Assembly (NCBI GenBank): GCA_021776025.1
Contig: JAJFGR010000007.1
Location: 124,001-188,000 of the forward strand
Direction of reading: 5' to 3'
Source: Alphaproteobacteria bacterium
GTDB lineage: Bacteria; Pseudomonadota; Alphaproteobacteria; Micavibrionales; Micavibrionaceae
DNA: 64,000 bases
Position numbers and translations under genes: made by a program. The notes under the pieces are model-generated. The model searched no databases, was not told the DNA's origin, and saw only the letters and a program-made list of their open reading frames with translations. Shown here piece by piece: positions 24,102 to 33,579 of this stretch (its first letter is position 1; every line of letters begins with the position of its first letter).

Positions 24102-26318
24102 TTATTCCGCGGTTTCCAGGATTTTATCGTCAGGTTCCTGATCAGAAATTTCTTCTGATGTTTCTTCGTCCGTATCGGCCTGGACAGTCTCAGCTTCATT
24201 GGCATTTTCATTGGCATTGTCCGTTCTGATCTTATCGAGGAACTGATCTACAGAACCTTTTAGATTCTCTGAGTATTTTGCAACTTCTCCGGCTGCGCTA
24301 AGAACGGCATCAGCGGATGATCCAGTTTCTCCTGCGCCTTTTTGCACCTCAATAATGATTTGCGACACACTTTGGGCACCTTGCGATGCCTCAGACACAC
24401 TACGGTTGATCTCACTGGATGTAGCATTTTGTTCTTCTACAGCAGCGGATACACCGGTAACGGACTGGTCAATTTCGTCAATATTGGAAATAATACGCTC
24501 CATAGCCGTGACGGTATCGGCTGTTGCATTTTGGATTTCAGTAATCCTATCGTTGATTTCACTCGTTTTCTGAGCCGTCTCTGTGGCCAATTTTTTGACT
24601 TCATCGGCGACAACGGCAAAACCTTTGCCTGCCTCACCGGCACGCGCTGCTTCAATCGTAGCATTCAGAGCTAAAAGGTTAGTCTGTTCGGCAATGTCCT
24701 GAATGGCCACCACCACTTCACCAATATTTTGTACACGTTCGTTCAGATTATCGACAGTTTCATTCGCAGCTTGTGCATTACTGGCCGTGTCATTTGCTTT
24801 TGTTTTAGCCGTGGTAATTTGTGCCGCTATCTCACCGCTACTGGCGGTCATTTCTTCCATAGCCGAGGCGACTGTGCTGACATTCACACTGGATTCTTCG
24901 GAGGAAGATGCCACTGTTGCACTGGCTTGGCTTGTTTCTTCGGCAATTTTTTTCATAGATTCAGCCGTGGATTGCAATTCCGTTGAAGCAGAAGCCAGAG
25001 AGTTAATAAGGCCGCCGACCTGCGAATCAAAGCCATCAGCTATATCGCGCATGGTTTTACGTTTTTCAGCTTCAGCGCGAATTTCTTGTTCTGCCTGCTT
25101 TTCGCTCATTTTTTGTACGGCTGCTACATTCTCTCTGGATGAATCAACAGCCTTAGCAATCTCACCAATTTCATCAAGGCGCTCCTGATGTGTGACTTCG
25201 AAATCAGTTTCACCTTTATCAATGCGTTGCATAAAGGTGATCAACTCCAGAATCGGCGCCGTCAAAGCCTTGCCGATTAAAATAATCGCAGAGATGGAAA
25301 TCAAAACACCGATGATCAAAAGAGCTATATCTTTTATAACTAAAGCATCGACAGTGTTTTTGGCTAGCGCGACATCCTTGCTTAGCAATCCTTTCTGATT
25401 GGCGACCATACCGCTCTGACGGTGACCTGTATCATCTTTTTCTCCGGCCAATGTATTCATGAGCTTGCCCGCCCGCGGTGCGGCTTCGCTCACAAGATAA
25501 AAGTTTGCCATGTTCCATTTATTGCTACTGCGAATCTCAAACATTCTGCCCGGCATAGGATCAAACGCGGCGCGCGCGGTTGAAAAGTCCTTAAAGGCTT
25601 TTTGCTGCCCGGCATCCATCAAATAAGAGTTTTTCTGAAGATCGCCAAAGCGCTTTGTGTTTTTATTCCAAGCGGCATGAAAGCTATCTGCAAATTTTTC
25701 ATCACCGGACAGAAGATAGGCCCGAATGCTGGCCAGTGAGCCTGCAAGAGAGCCGCGTACATCAGCCATCATACCGAGCAGTTGTTTGCGCGCTGGTGTG
25801 GCTTCCATCTCAAGCTCGCGGTCAATAATTTGTGTGATAAGTTTCATTTGTTTTCCGGCCACAGGCGCGGCTTTTTTAAACAATATTTCATTGGCAGGTA
25901 GCTCAGCCGGGCTATGCGCCGTGTCTTCCACCAGTTGCTGCGCAACTCTGAATTCCTCCAGTACCACCATAAAATCTTCCAGCTTTTGCACGTTAGCCGG
26001 ATTAGTCCAGCGTTTTGAAAGCTCCAGCATTTCCGCTTTTGTTTTATCAATATCTTCCCAAATAATGGCACGTTGTTGCTTAAAAACATCCTTGCCAGTG
26101 ATCATGTAGCCGCGCAAATCTGCCAGCGAGGCATTGATATTGTTCACCATATTGGAGCTGGCGCTGGCTGTTGGCACGCGCAACGTGTCGATACGCTCAA
26201 TCTGCGATTTAATCTCTGTCACGCTGAAAATCGTAATCGATATGGCGAGCACTAGGGTGGCCGCTACAGCGCCGAAAGTGATAAGCAATTTTGTACGGAT
26301 CTTTTTATTCTTGAGCAT
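24102..26318 (-). CDS. Methyl-accepting chemotaxis protein
   Basis: 738 residues. TM1 (about 8-30) and TM2 (about 333-355) enclose a large, mostly helical periplasmic sensor of about 300 residues, resembling a bimodular helical domain. A HAMP segment follows, then the signalling domain with the hairpin tip [20 protein letters not shown] (20 residues shown). Methylation helices flank the tip. A 40-residue acidic tail rich in Glu, Asp and Asn ends the protein, with no CheR-binding pentapeptide. It would control a CheA/CheW signalling complex. No che genes are in this window, so it is an orphan receptor locus. Ligand unknown. Confidence 0.94.
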   Translation of the reverse strand: MLKNKKIRTKLLITFGAVAATLVLAISITIFSVTEIKSQIERIDTLRVPTASASSNMVNNINASLADLRGYMITGKDVFKQQRAIIWEDIDKTKAEMLELSKRWTNPANVQKLEDFMVVLEEFRVAQQLVEDTAHSPAELPANEILFKKAAPVAGKQMKLITQIIDRELEMEATPARKQLLGMMADVRGSLAGSLASIRAYLLSGDEKFADSFHAAWNKNTKRFGDLQKNSYLMDAGQQKAFKDFSTARAAFDPMPGRMFEIRSSNKWNMANFYLVSEAAPRAGKLMNTLAGEKDDTGHRQSGMVANQKGLLSKDVALAKNTVDALVIKDIALLIIGVLISISAIILIGKALTAPILELITFMQRIDKGETDFEVTHQERLDEIGEIAKAVDSSRENVAAVQKMSEKQAEQEIRAEAEKRKTMRDIADGFDSQVGGLINSLASASTELQSTAESMKKIAEETSQASATVASSSEESSVNVSTVASAMEEMTASSGEIAAQITTAKTKANDTASNAQAANETVDNLNERVQNIGEVVVAIQDIAEQTNLLALNATIEAARAGEAGKGFAVVADEVKKLATETAQKTSEINDRITEIQNATADTVTAMERIISNIDEIDQSVTGVSAAVEEQNATSSEINRSVSEASQGAQSVSQIIIEVQKGAGETGSSADAVLSAAGEVAKYSENLKGSVDQFLDKIRTDNANENANEAETVQADTDEETSEEISDQEPDDKILETAE

Positions 26319-26433
26319 GATATTCTTTCTGGTGGGCTGTTTTATGTTTTAAAAAAATACGCAGGAGGTACACAGAATATATATAGGACTTATACAGTAC
26401 AGTATTGTATACGGACAGCTATATTAAATCACA

Positions 26434-26445
26434 ATACAATTGTAT
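26434..26445. promoter_or_regulatory. Palindrome upstream of the chemoreceptor gene
   Basis: ATACAATTGTAT is a perfect 12-bp palindrome about 115 bp upstream of the chemoreceptor start, in a 234-bp AT-rich gap (26319-26552) that holds no other recognisable gene. It is a candidate regulatory site only by symmetry and position. Confidence 0.3.
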
Positions 26446-26552
26446 CTGATTATATTCACTTATTTAAAAATGCAACAGAAATCTTGAATCAGAATTTCCG
26501 GGCCGTCATTGCTCATAGTAGCCAAGTCCGGTTAGGCCCACAATCATTTTTC

Positions 26553-27170
26553 TTATGCGCTTAATCGCCTTCGCAGGGCGCGGGTTGAGAGTTTTGCAGC
26601 CAGAGGCTTTAGACGTTTGTGGTCGATGATATTGTGTCCGGCTTTGACATGCCGGTCCATCAGAATAATCGGTTCGCGTCCCATACCGCGGACGACAATC
26701 GGCGGTTTCGACATTTCGCAGATTCGGCCATCGGGGTTGATGAAGATGCATCCGCTCATTTGCCGGACATGGACGAAATCGAGGCTAAAACACGAGAGCG
26801 TTGAAAATTGAGAATGGCTGATGATGGTGCCATAAATATCTGTAGCGCCGAAAGAGGCGTTGCTAAAATCGCAAGCCGTTATGTTGGAGTCGTTGAAACA
26901 GACATTATAGAGGGCCGTGGCGACAAAGTTTGAGCCTTTTAAGTAGGCTTCGGACATGTTGGCACCGGTTAAGTTGGCGCCGGTGAAATCTGCATGGGGC
27001 ATGATGGCATCATCCAGATTGGCATTGGTTAGGTTCTTGTTACGCAGGTTAACACAGTCAAGTGCAACCCGATCCAGAACCGCACGCTCAAGGCAATCTT
27101 TAAAGCTTTTAAAGTTTCCCTCGAACAACACGGCATCAGAATTGATAGACCGGAGTTGGTAGAGTTTCAT
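26553..27170 (-). CDS. Pentapeptide-repeat protein
   Basis: 205 residues. After about 30 residues, a run of pentapeptide repeats is visible (roughly 47-125): A(N/D)LxX units such as NLTNANLDDA, ADFTGANLTGANMSEAYLKGSNF and CDFSNASF. These form a right-handed quadrilateral beta-helix. The C-terminal 70 residues are different, including EPIILMDRHVKAGHNIIDH. Known pentapeptide-repeat proteins include DNA-mimics protecting gyrase and many of unknown role; nothing here decides. The start at 27170 is supported by GGGAGGA. Upstream lies the perfect short palindrome CAACTAATAGTTG (27258-27270) that may be a regulator site. Confidence 0.9.
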   Translation of the reverse strand: MKLYQLRSINSDAVLFEGNFKSFKDCLERAVLDRVALDCVNLRNKNLTNANLDDAIMPHADFTGANLTGANMSEAYLKGSNFVATALYNVCFNDSNITACDFSNASFGATDIYGTIISHSQFSTLSCFSLDFVHVRQMSGCIFINPDGRICEMSKPPIVVRGMGREPIILMDRHVKAGHNIIDHKRLKPLAAKLSTRALRRRLSA

Positions 27171-27257
27171 GAAATCCTCCCTTTCATATAAAGATGTATA
27201 TTCACACGCACGCACCCTGTTTTTTCGCTTTTATTACGAGAATTTTTTATTTTTATG

Positions 27258-27270
27258 CAACTAATAGTTG
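27258..27270. promoter_or_regulatory. Short inverted repeat before the pentapeptide-repeat gene
   Basis: CAACTAATAGTTG has six-base arms and a single central base, about 90 bp upstream of the pentapeptide-repeat start. Between it and the uvrC start is also the 10-base direct repeat CCTAGGTTAT (27332-27341 and 27368-27377), whose second copy overlaps the uvrC start codon. Function is unknown. Confidence 0.3.
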
Positions 27271-27375
27271 TTATTCTGTCAAGTTTGTCAAGAAAAATTT
27301 CTTAATAAACCTTTGGGATAGGGCATAGTCACCTAGGTTATCAGCGTTGCATCGTCGATATGAACGCCCTAGGTT

Positions 27376-29241
27376 ATGCTTATGAAGGATAAAGCGGCAA
27401 GCACCTCGCTACAAAAGGGCGCGGACATTATTAGGGGCTATGTCAAAAAGCTGCCTGATACGCCGGGCGTGTACCGAATGCTGTCTGAAAATGCTGCTGT
27501 GCTTTATGTGGGGAAGGCGAAATCGCTTAAGAAACGGGTGGTGTCTTATACGCGGCCTGATCAATTGCCAATCCGTTTGCAGCGGATGATTGCTCTGACT
27601 AGTACGGTGGAGTTTGTGCATACGCACACCGAAGCCGAAGCCTTGCTGCTGGAATCCAATCTGATTAAGAAGCTGAAGCCGCGCTATAACGTACTGCTGC
27701 GCGATGATAAGTCTTTCCCTTATATTTTGATGACCGGAGATCATGATTTTCCGCAGGTGGTGAAGCATCGTGGGGCGAAAAAGCGCAAAGGCCAGTATTA
27801 CGGGCCGTTTGCGAGTGCAGGGGATGTGAACCGCACGATCGCGATTTTGCAGCGGGTGTTTATGCTTCGTAATTGTAGTGATAGTTATTTTTTGGCGCGC
27901 AGCCGGCCGTGTCTGCAATATCATATCAAGCGTTGTACAGCGCCATGTATGGGCAAGGTGAGCAAGGATGAATACGCGCAGCAGATTGAAGAGGCGCAGG
28001 ATTTTCTTGATGGAAAAAGCCATGCAATTCAAGAACGGATGGCCGGGGCGATGCAGAGGGCCAGTGGGGACCAAGATTATGAAACGGCGGCGAGTTATCG
28101 TGATCGGATTCAGGCGCTGACCTCTATACAGGCGCGCCAAGACATTAATATAGAGGGCTTAGCGAATGTTGATGTGATTGCGCTGGCGCAGAAAGAGGGG
28201 CGGAGCTGCGTGCAGGTGTTTTTCTTCCGCGCCGGGCGTAATTACGGCAACCGTTCGTATTTTCCACGGCATGATAAAGAGGAGACACCGGAAGCGATTA
28301 TGGCGGCCTTTATGGCGCAGTTCTATGAGAATAAGCCGGTACCGAAAAACGTGATTGTAAATATTGCGCCGGAGGAGAAGGCGTTGCTTGAGGAGGCGCT
28401 TGCTTCGAGGGTGGACACCAAGGTTAGTATCACGAAGCCGCAGCGCGGCGGGCGCAAGCGGGCTATTGAATTTGCGCAGAAGAATGCTCTGGCGGCGCTG
28501 GATCGGCATTTGGCTGAAAAGGCGAGTGAGACGAAATTGCTTAGCGGCGTGGCTGAGCTGTTTGGTATGGATGAGCCGCCGGGGCGTATTGAAGTTTATG
28601 ATAACAGCCACATTTCCGGGACCAATATGGTGGGCGGTATGGTTGTGGCGGGGCCGGAAGGTTTTAACAAAAGCGCCTATCGCAAGTTCAACATCAAGAC
28701 TGCTGCCGAGGCTGATGATTACGGTATGATGCGTGAGGTGATGGAGCGGCGGTTTAAACGAGCGCTTAAGGAGACGCCGGATATGGAGGGCGAAGGGTGG
28801 CCGGATTTACTGCTGATAGATGGCGGAGCAGGGCAGTTTAGCGCTTGTAAGGAAGTGCTGGAGGATTATGGGGTTTTGGATATGCTCACATTGGTGGCGA
28901 TTTCAAAGGGGCCAGACAGGAATGCGGGCCGCGAGCAGTTTCATATGGTTGGCAAAGCGTCGTTTCAGCTTCCCGTTAATGATCCTGTTTTGCATTATTT
29001 GCAGCGCTTGCGTGATGAGGTGCATAGATTTGCTATTGGAACACATAGGGCCAAGCGGCAGAAGCAAATGACGTCCTCGCCCCTGGATGATATTTCCGGA
29101 ATCGGAGCCAAGCGGAAGAGGGAGTTGTTGCACTATTTTGGATCGGGGAAGGCTGTCGCTGGTGCCGGGATTGAGGATCTACAAAAGGTTTCGGGTATTT
29201 CCAAATCAGTGGCACAGAAGATTTACGACCACTTTCATTGA
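27376..29241 (+). CDS. uvrC: Excinuclease ABC subunit C
   Basis: 621 residues, usual length. The GIY-YIG endonuclease domain (about 22-105) has TPGVYRM and VLYVGKAKSLKKRV, making the 3' incision. A UvrB-interacting UVR segment lies near 205-240, an RNase H-like domain making the 5' incision (VYDNSHISG, DLLLIDGGAG) covers about 395-550, and tandem helix-hairpin-helix motifs end the protein (ISGIGAKRKREL, VSGISKSVAQKI). UvrC acts in the cytoplasm in nucleotide-excision repair. Two Met codons (27376 and 27382) are possible starts; neither has a good ribosome-binding site. A Lys/Arg-rich start suits either. Confidence 0.96.
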   Translation: MLMKDKAASTSLQKGADIIRGYVKKLPDTPGVYRMLSENAAVLYVGKAKSLKKRVVSYTRPDQLPIRLQRMIALTSTVEFVHTHTEAEALLLESNLIKKLKPRYNVLLRDDKSFPYILMTGDHDFPQVVKHRGAKKRKGQYYGPFASAGDVNRTIAILQRVFMLRNCSDSYFLARSRPCLQYHIKRCTAPCMGKVSKDEYAQQIEEAQDFLDGKSHAIQERMAGAMQRASGDQDYETAASYRDRIQALTSIQARQDINIEGLANVDVIALAQKEGRSCVQVFFFRAGRNYGNRSYFPRHDKEETPEAIMAAFMAQFYENKPVPKNVIVNIAPEEKALLEEALASRVDTKVSITKPQRGGRKRAIEFAQKNALAALDRHLAEKASETKLLSGVAELFGMDEPPGRIEVYDNSHISGTNMVGGMVVAGPEGFNKSAYRKFNIKTAAEADDYGMMREVMERRFKRALKETPDMEGEGWPDLLLIDGGAGQFSACKEVLEDYGVLDMLTLVAISKGPDRNAGREQFHMVGKASFQLPVNDPVLHYLQRLRDEVHRFAIGTHRAKRQKQMTSSPLDDISGIGAKRKRELLHYFGSGKAVAGAGIEDLQKVSGISKSVAQKIYDHFH

Positions 29242-29435
29242 ATTAATGTTTAACTTTAACGCACAAATTTTTTTTCATTTAATTCAGGGCTTTGTAAGAA
29301 AATCCTCAAAAACGGTATTGCAGGGTTTTCGATGTCATGTTACCGTTTCGTCCATACTCAGTAATCGTTAATTCATTGCTTCTGATCCTTCTATGGCGTT
29401 AGGGGCGTAATATTAAATTGAGAGGTTCGTTGAAT

Positions 29436-30281
29436 ATGTTTCACCGTGTTAAATCAGAAGAGCAAGAGTCTGAAAATACTTCAGCCCAGCAAAATAATGA
29501 GCAGGGTGCTCAAGAACAAGCCAGCGCAGAAACTGCAGAGGCGCAGGAATCTGAAACTGACACAAGTGAGGACACGAACCTTGAAGTAGAAACCTCAGAG
29601 CCTGAAACCACACAGGATAAACCAGAAAACAATTTCCAGGAAAAGGATACGGAAACTATGACTGACCAAGAAAATGCTACAACTGAACAAGAAGAAACAA
29701 CACCAGCAGCTGTGGGTTCATACCAGCGTCCTGGTCATGTTCCTGTAAGAAGCGCCGGTTACCCGGGCGCTTATCCTGGGCTTGGTGGGTCAGCCGCGTC
29801 TGAATCTGTATCAGATTCTGATCGTCGCCTGACAATCGGGCCGGGCATCACAATGTCTGGTGAGATTGAATCTTGTGATTACTTGCTTGTTGAAGGAACA
29901 GTCGAAGCAGCCCTTAAAGGCGCGAATATGTTGGAAATTGCTGAAAGCGGCGTTTTCTACGGCACTGTTGAGATTAATGAGGCCAATATCGCCGGTCGTT
30001 TTGAAGGTGACATTACAGTGAGCGGTCGTTTGACCATTACATCAACAGGGACTGTGACAGGCTCTATTTCTTATAGAGAGATCGAAATTGAAGCGGGCGC
30101 CGTTCTTGATGGTAAGCTGACTCCTTTGGCAGTAGCCCCAGCAGCGCAGGCAAAAAAACCCGCAGCCCCAAAAGTGGCTAAGCCGGCAACTCCGAAAGCG
30201 GCAGATAAGTCTGGAACGCAGCCTGAGCCTGCGAATTCAGATGAAGGTCTGTTTAGCAAGGCGACTGCCGCGGCTGAATAA
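29436..30281 (+). CDS. Bactofilin-family polymer-forming protein with long acidic N-terminus
   Basis: 281 residues. Residues about 125-225 are the bactofilin domain (GPGITMSGEIESCDYLLVEGT, then repeated GxFEGDITVSGRL- and GTVTGSI-type strands), a right-handed beta-helix that self-assembles into cytoskeletal filaments. The first 110 residues are unusually long and acidic (Glu, Gln, Thr rich), and the last 55 are Ala/Lys/Pro rich, so both ends are disordered. The start at 29436 follows GAGAGG; the longer TTG form at 29418 is less likely. Bactofilins scaffold peptidoglycan enzymes and shape cells. A strong hairpin at 30328-30352 ends the transcript. Confidence 0.92.
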   Translation: MFHRVKSEEQESENTSAQQNNEQGAQEQASAETAEAQESETDTSEDTNLEVETSEPETTQDKPENNFQEKDTETMTDQENATTEQEETTPAAVGSYQRPGHVPVRSAGYPGAYPGLGGSAASESVSDSDRRLTIGPGITMSGEIESCDYLLVEGTVEAALKGANMLEIAESGVFYGTVEINEANIAGRFEGDITVSGRLTITSTGTVTGSISYREIEIEAGAVLDGKLTPLAVAPAAQAKKPAAPKVAKPATPKAADKSGTQPEPANSDEGLFSKATAAAE

Positions 30282-30327
30282 TCGGATTTTTCTTTTCCGC
30301 GTACCTAAATATTTGTTGAACAATTTA

Positions 30328-30352
30328 GAACCAGGCTTTATAAGCCTGGTTC
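30328..30352 (+). terminator. Terminator hairpin after the bactofilin gene
   Basis: GAACCAGGCTT and AAGCCTGGTTC are perfect 11-bp arms over a 3-nt loop, followed by a T-rich stretch (TTATTTG). It lies 47 bp after the stop codon. Confidence 0.85.
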
Positions 30353-30382
30353 TTATTTGAGTAATATAGTTAAGAGTTATAA

Positions 30383-30880
30383 ATGAAGCGTAAAATACTG
30401 AGTTTTTTGATGGCCGGTGGGGTCATATTGGGTTTGTTTGTGTTAATCCATGGTTTAAGACAGGGTGAAGGTGAAGCCTTAGCCTCTTCTTCCTCTATTG
30501 CCGGTAAAACTATCGAAGATGGTGCGCGTTATTCTGCCACTCGCAAGCGCTCTATCCGCCGGGCGGTGATGAGCAATGCTGATGAGTTTATGAGCCTGAA
30601 TGGCCGTGATGTGCGCGCTGTGCTAAATCAACCAGAGCTTATTCGACGTGATTTGCCGACGGTCGTTTGGCAATACAGAAATGATGCGTGCGTTTTGGAT
30701 GTCTATTTCACGACGGCGAGCGCTAAGGCTGCGAAAGCGCCTGTTGCATATTATGAAGTGCGTGCGCGGCAAAAAGGCGTGGCGGATGAAGATGTGCAAG
30801 GAATATGCGTTGAAAGCCTCATTAGAGAGCGCGCTGGGCAGAACCTCGTTAATCTTGAGGCGCTGTACAAAGCGAACTAA
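30383..30880 (+). CDS. Exported or membrane-anchored protein, function unknown
   Basis: 165 residues. A strongly hydrophobic segment (about 7-25, GGVILGLFVLIHG) near the start serves as a signal or anchor. The mature part is basic and Arg-rich (KRSIRRAVMSN) and has two cysteines in ACVLDVYFTT and GICVESL, possibly paired. No family is recognised. It is downstream of the bactofilin terminator, so it has its own promoter, and its stop overlaps the convergent nth gene by 4 bp. Confidence 0.7.
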   Translation: MKRKILSFLMAGGVILGLFVLIHGLRQGEGEALASSSSIAGKTIEDGARYSATRKRSIRRAVMSNADEFMSLNGRDVRAVLNQPELIRRDLPTVVWQYRNDACVLDVYFTTASAKAAKAPVAYYEVRARQKGVADEDVQGICVESLIRERAGQNLVNLEALYKAN

Positions 30881-31515
30881 GCTGTTTTTTCTTTAAATTC
30901 ACATAGATCATAAACCTTGCACGCCGCGCAATCGGGTTTGCGGGCTTTGCAGGTGTACCGTCCATGCAGGATGAGCCAGTGATGGGCGTGCAGGGCGAAT
31001 TCATCGGGCACGACTTTGAGCAACGCCTGCTCAACCTGATCTGGGTTTTTACCGGGGGCGAGGTTCATGCGATTGCAGACACGGAAGATATGGGTGTCGA
31101 CGGCCATGGTTGGCTGCTGGAAGACAATGTTGAGCACGACATTGGCTGTTTTGCGACCAACGCCGGGAAGTTTCATGAGGTTTTTGCGGGTTTCCGGAAC
31201 TTCGCCACCAAATTCATTAATCAGGATTCCGGCCATGGCGATGACGTTTTTGGCTTTGTTGTTATAAAGACCAATGGTTTTGATATGGCCTTTCAGGCCG
31301 TCTATGCCTAGATCCAGCATTTTTTGCGGCGTATCGGCGATTTTGAAAAGCTCTTTGGTGGCTTTGTTGACGCCGACATCTGTGGCTTGTGCGGACAAGG
31401 TGACGGCGACCAGCAGGGTATAGGCATTCGTCCATTCCAGATCGCTTTTGGGCTCCGGGTCAATTTCGTGCAGGCGACGGAAGAATTCGTGAATGTCAGC
31501 TTTTTTCATGGGCAT
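30877..31515 (-). CDS. nth: Endonuclease III
   Basis: 212 residues. Helix-hairpin-helix LPGVGRKTANVVLN carries catalytic Lys122, and catalytic Asp140 follows in AVDTHIFRV. The [4Fe-4S] cluster ligands are Cys189, 196, 199 and 205 with spacing C-x6-C-x2-C-x5-C. The enzyme is a bifunctional DNA glycosylase/AP-lyase removing oxidised pyrimidines in base-excision repair. Two in-frame ATGs six bases apart are possible starts. The 3' end overlaps the convergent gene at 30880 by 4 bp. Nothing unusual otherwise. Confidence 0.97.
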   Translation of the reverse strand: MPMKKADIHEFFRRLHEIDPEPKSDLEWTNAYTLLVAVTLSAQATDVGVNKATKELFKIADTPQKMLDLGIDGLKGHIKTIGLYNNKAKNVIAMAGILINEFGGEVPETRKNLMKLPGVGRKTANVVLNIVFQQPTMAVDTHIFRVCNRMNLAPGKNPDQVEQALLKVVPDEFALHAHHWLILHGRYTCKARKPDCAACKVYDLCEFKEKTA

Positions 31516-31564
31516 CCCAAAAAACGGATTGGCGTAAGAGCCTAAGCTAGGCTATCAAGAAGGT

Positions 31565-32395
31565 ATGTTTCAAGAACAAGTTATCGCGGAAAGCATTGAT
31601 TATCTGGTGGGGCATTATGATGAGGGCCCAACTCTTGAATTTCTTGCTAACCGGGCCGGTTACGAAACCACGTATTTTCAAAAAATATTTAAAGAGCATG
31701 TTGGGATAAGCCCGAAGCGGCTATGCCAGTATATGCATATGCGTCAAGCGCGGGTGATGCTGGAAGAAGGGCAGTCGACGCTGGATGTGGCGATGAAGAG
31801 CGGGCTTTCGGGGCAGGGACGTTTACATGATTTGTTCGTATCGTGTGAGGGCGTAACACCGGGGAGCATTCAAAATCGCGGCGTGGGCGTGAAGATCGCT
31901 TACGGCTTCTATCCATCGGTTTTGGGTAATATGATGATTGGTAAGACAGATAAAGGTGTTTGCTGGCTTGGGTTTATCACGGCGGAAAATGATAATTTGC
32001 CATTGGAGGAGTTGCATAGGCGCTGGCCTATGGCTGAGATTGAGCATGATGATAAAGCTATTCGCGGTGAAGGCGATCATATTATGCGGGTATGGCGCGG
32101 GCAGGGGGCGAAAGACGGTAAGCTGAAGCTGGATCTGTATGGAACGAATTTTCAGCTGCAGGTTTGGCAGGCTTTGCTCAAAATACCAACTGGCGAAACG
32201 GTGACCTATATGGATATTGCTGAGCAGGTGTGCAGCCGCAAAGCATCGCGTGCGGTTGGGAATGCCGTGGGGGCGAACCCGATATCCCTGCTTATTCCTT
32301 GTCACAGGGTGATCCGGGCGACAGGCATCATTGATAATTATATGTGGGGAAGCGCGCGGAAGAAGTTATTGCTGGCGATGGAGTTAGAGGCTTAA
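31565..32395 (+). CDS. AraC-type regulator fused to O6-alkylguanine-DNA methyltransferase (Ada-like, without N-terminal zinc domain)
   Basis: 276 residues. Residues about 5-105 form an AraC-type HTH (FLANRAGYETTYFQKIFKEHVGISPK), and about 115-275 the methyltransferase with IPCHRVIRATG (acceptor Cys246). It differs from full-length Ada by lacking the Cys-rich phosphotriester-repair domain, so the signal that activates DNA binding is unclear. The residue after the active site is NYMWG where GYRWG is usual. It would transfer alkyl groups from O6-alkylguanine to itself. Its end overlaps the convergent dapB by 12 bp. Confidence 0.92.
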   Translation: MFQEQVIAESIDYLVGHYDEGPTLEFLANRAGYETTYFQKIFKEHVGISPKRLCQYMHMRQARVMLEEGQSTLDVAMKSGLSGQGRLHDLFVSCEGVTPGSIQNRGVGVKIAYGFYPSVLGNMMIGKTDKGVCWLGFITAENDNLPLEELHRRWPMAEIEHDDKAIRGEGDHIMRVWRGQGAKDGKLKLDLYGTNFQLQVWQALLKIPTGETVTYMDIAEQVCSRKASRAVGNAVGANPISLLIPCHRVIRATGIIDNYMWGSARKKLLLAMELEA

Positions 32396-33154
32396 CACAT
32401 CGCGCATTGAGTATAGGCCGGGTTGCTGGTCTTTGAGCCAACTGGCTGCGCGCAGGGCACCCTTGGCAAATAAAACTCGGTTTGTGGCGACGTGAGTGAG
32501 TTCTATACGTTCGCCTTCGCTGTAGAAATAAGCGGTGTGTTCGCCGACGACATCGCCGCCGCGGGCAACGGAAAAACCGATTTTACCGTCTTCACGTTCA
32601 CCTGTTATGCCATCACGTGCCGCGATTTTTACATCATCTAAATTAACATTGCGGCCTTTAGCGGCAGCTTTGCCAACGGCGAGTGCTGTGCCGGACGGGG
32701 CGTCAACTTTATGCTTATGGTGGCTTTCGAAAATTTCGATATCCCAGCCATCCGGCTCTAGGGACTGGGCTGCTTTTTCTACAAGGGCCAATAGCAAATT
32801 AACGCCGACGCTCATGTTTGCCGCGTAGACGATGGCGGTTTTTTCTGCAGCTTTTGTGAGTTGCTCTTCATCTTCAGCGCTGAGGCCTGTCGTGCCAATA
32901 ATCATAGCGGTGCCAGTATCGGCAGCGAGTTTCACATGTTTTAGTGTGGCTTCGGGGCGGGTGAAATCTATTACGGCATCGGCACGGGCAAAAAGCTCTT
33001 CAGGGTCTGTTGTTGTGAAATAATCTACAGGCACGATACCGGCATCGGGGGCTGTTCCCCCGGCCAGTTCTAAACCTTTCCAGTTTCCTGAAAGAAGTTC
33101 TTCAATAAGTAAGGCGCCTACGCGCCCTGTGCACCCTGCGACACCAATTTTCAT
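32384..33154 (-). CDS. dapB: 4-hydroxy-tetrahydrodipicolinate reductase
   Basis: 256 residues, standard length. The nucleotide-binding loop GCTGRVG is at 7-13, and the catalytic block ESHHKHKVDAPSGTA has His145 and Lys149 at the family spacing of four. It reduces hydroxy-tetrahydrodipicolinate with NAD(P)H in lysine and diaminopimelate synthesis, so it is needed for peptidoglycan. The upstream gene at 33157-33567 ends 2 bp before the dapB start and dnaJ lies 12 bp before that, so these form one tight group with dnaJ. Confidence 0.97.
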   Translation of the reverse strand: MKIGVAGCTGRVGALLIEELLSGNWKGLELAGGTAPDAGIVPVDYFTTTDPEELFARADAVIDFTRPEATLKHVKLAADTGTAMIIGTTGLSAEDEEQLTKAAEKTAIVYAANMSVGVNLLLALVEKAAQSLEPDGWDIEIFESHHKHKVDAPSGTALAVGKAAAKGRNVNLDDVKIAARDGITGEREDGKIGFSVARGGDVVGEHTAYFYSEGERIELTHVATNRVLFAKGALRAASWLKDQQPGLYSMRDVLSL

Positions 33155-33156
33155 TT

Positions 33157-33567
33157 CTATCTCACATAGTTATCGAGTGTTTCCTGCAGCTCATCATACA
33201 GGAAATCACTGAAAGGCAAAGATATTCTGTCTTGGCGTGCGGCTTCCAGAAGGTCGGGTAGGGCTCCGATCAGGTACCAGCGCGCATCAAAAGGCAGGTC
33301 ACTTTTGGTAATCAGGATTTCAAAATCTTCGTTAAGGCACTGATCCAAAAGTTTTTGGCAGGCGTGGTCGAGTTCTCGCTGGCCGATGCCGCGGTCCATA
33401 AGGCTGATGCCAATATTGCCGTATTTCTCGGCCATTTCGGCTAAGTCTGGAGGCATACCACTGAGATAGCCGAGAATAATGTCGAGACCGTTTTTCTTGT
33501 CGTTTAAGGACTTGCCAATTAGGGTGTCGTTAAAGTTAAGCGAGGTGATGTGTGTTTCTTCAGCCAT
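33157..33567 (-). CDS. Small hypothetical protein between dnaJ and dapB
   Basis: 136 residues, acidic and mostly helical (RGIGQRELDHACQKLLDQCL), no signal peptide, so probably cytoplasmic. No family is recognised. The spacing is compact (12 bp from dnaJ, 2 bp to dapB), suggesting co-transcription in a dnaJ-orf-dapB group. The gene's function and its place in the group are unknown. Confidence 0.75.
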   Translation of the reverse strand: MAEETHITSLNFNDTLIGKSLNDKKNGLDIILGYLSGMPPDLAEMAEKYGNIGISLMDRGIGQRELDHACQKLLDQCLNEDFEILITKSDLPFDARWYLIGALPDLLEAARQDRISLPFSDFLYDELQETLDNYVR

Positions 33568-33579
33568 AATTGTGGCGTT

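Noticed and set aside
27409-28140. Antisense frame of 243 codons opposite uvrC
   Set aside because: No family pattern; the sense strand encodes the GIY-YIG and UVR domains.
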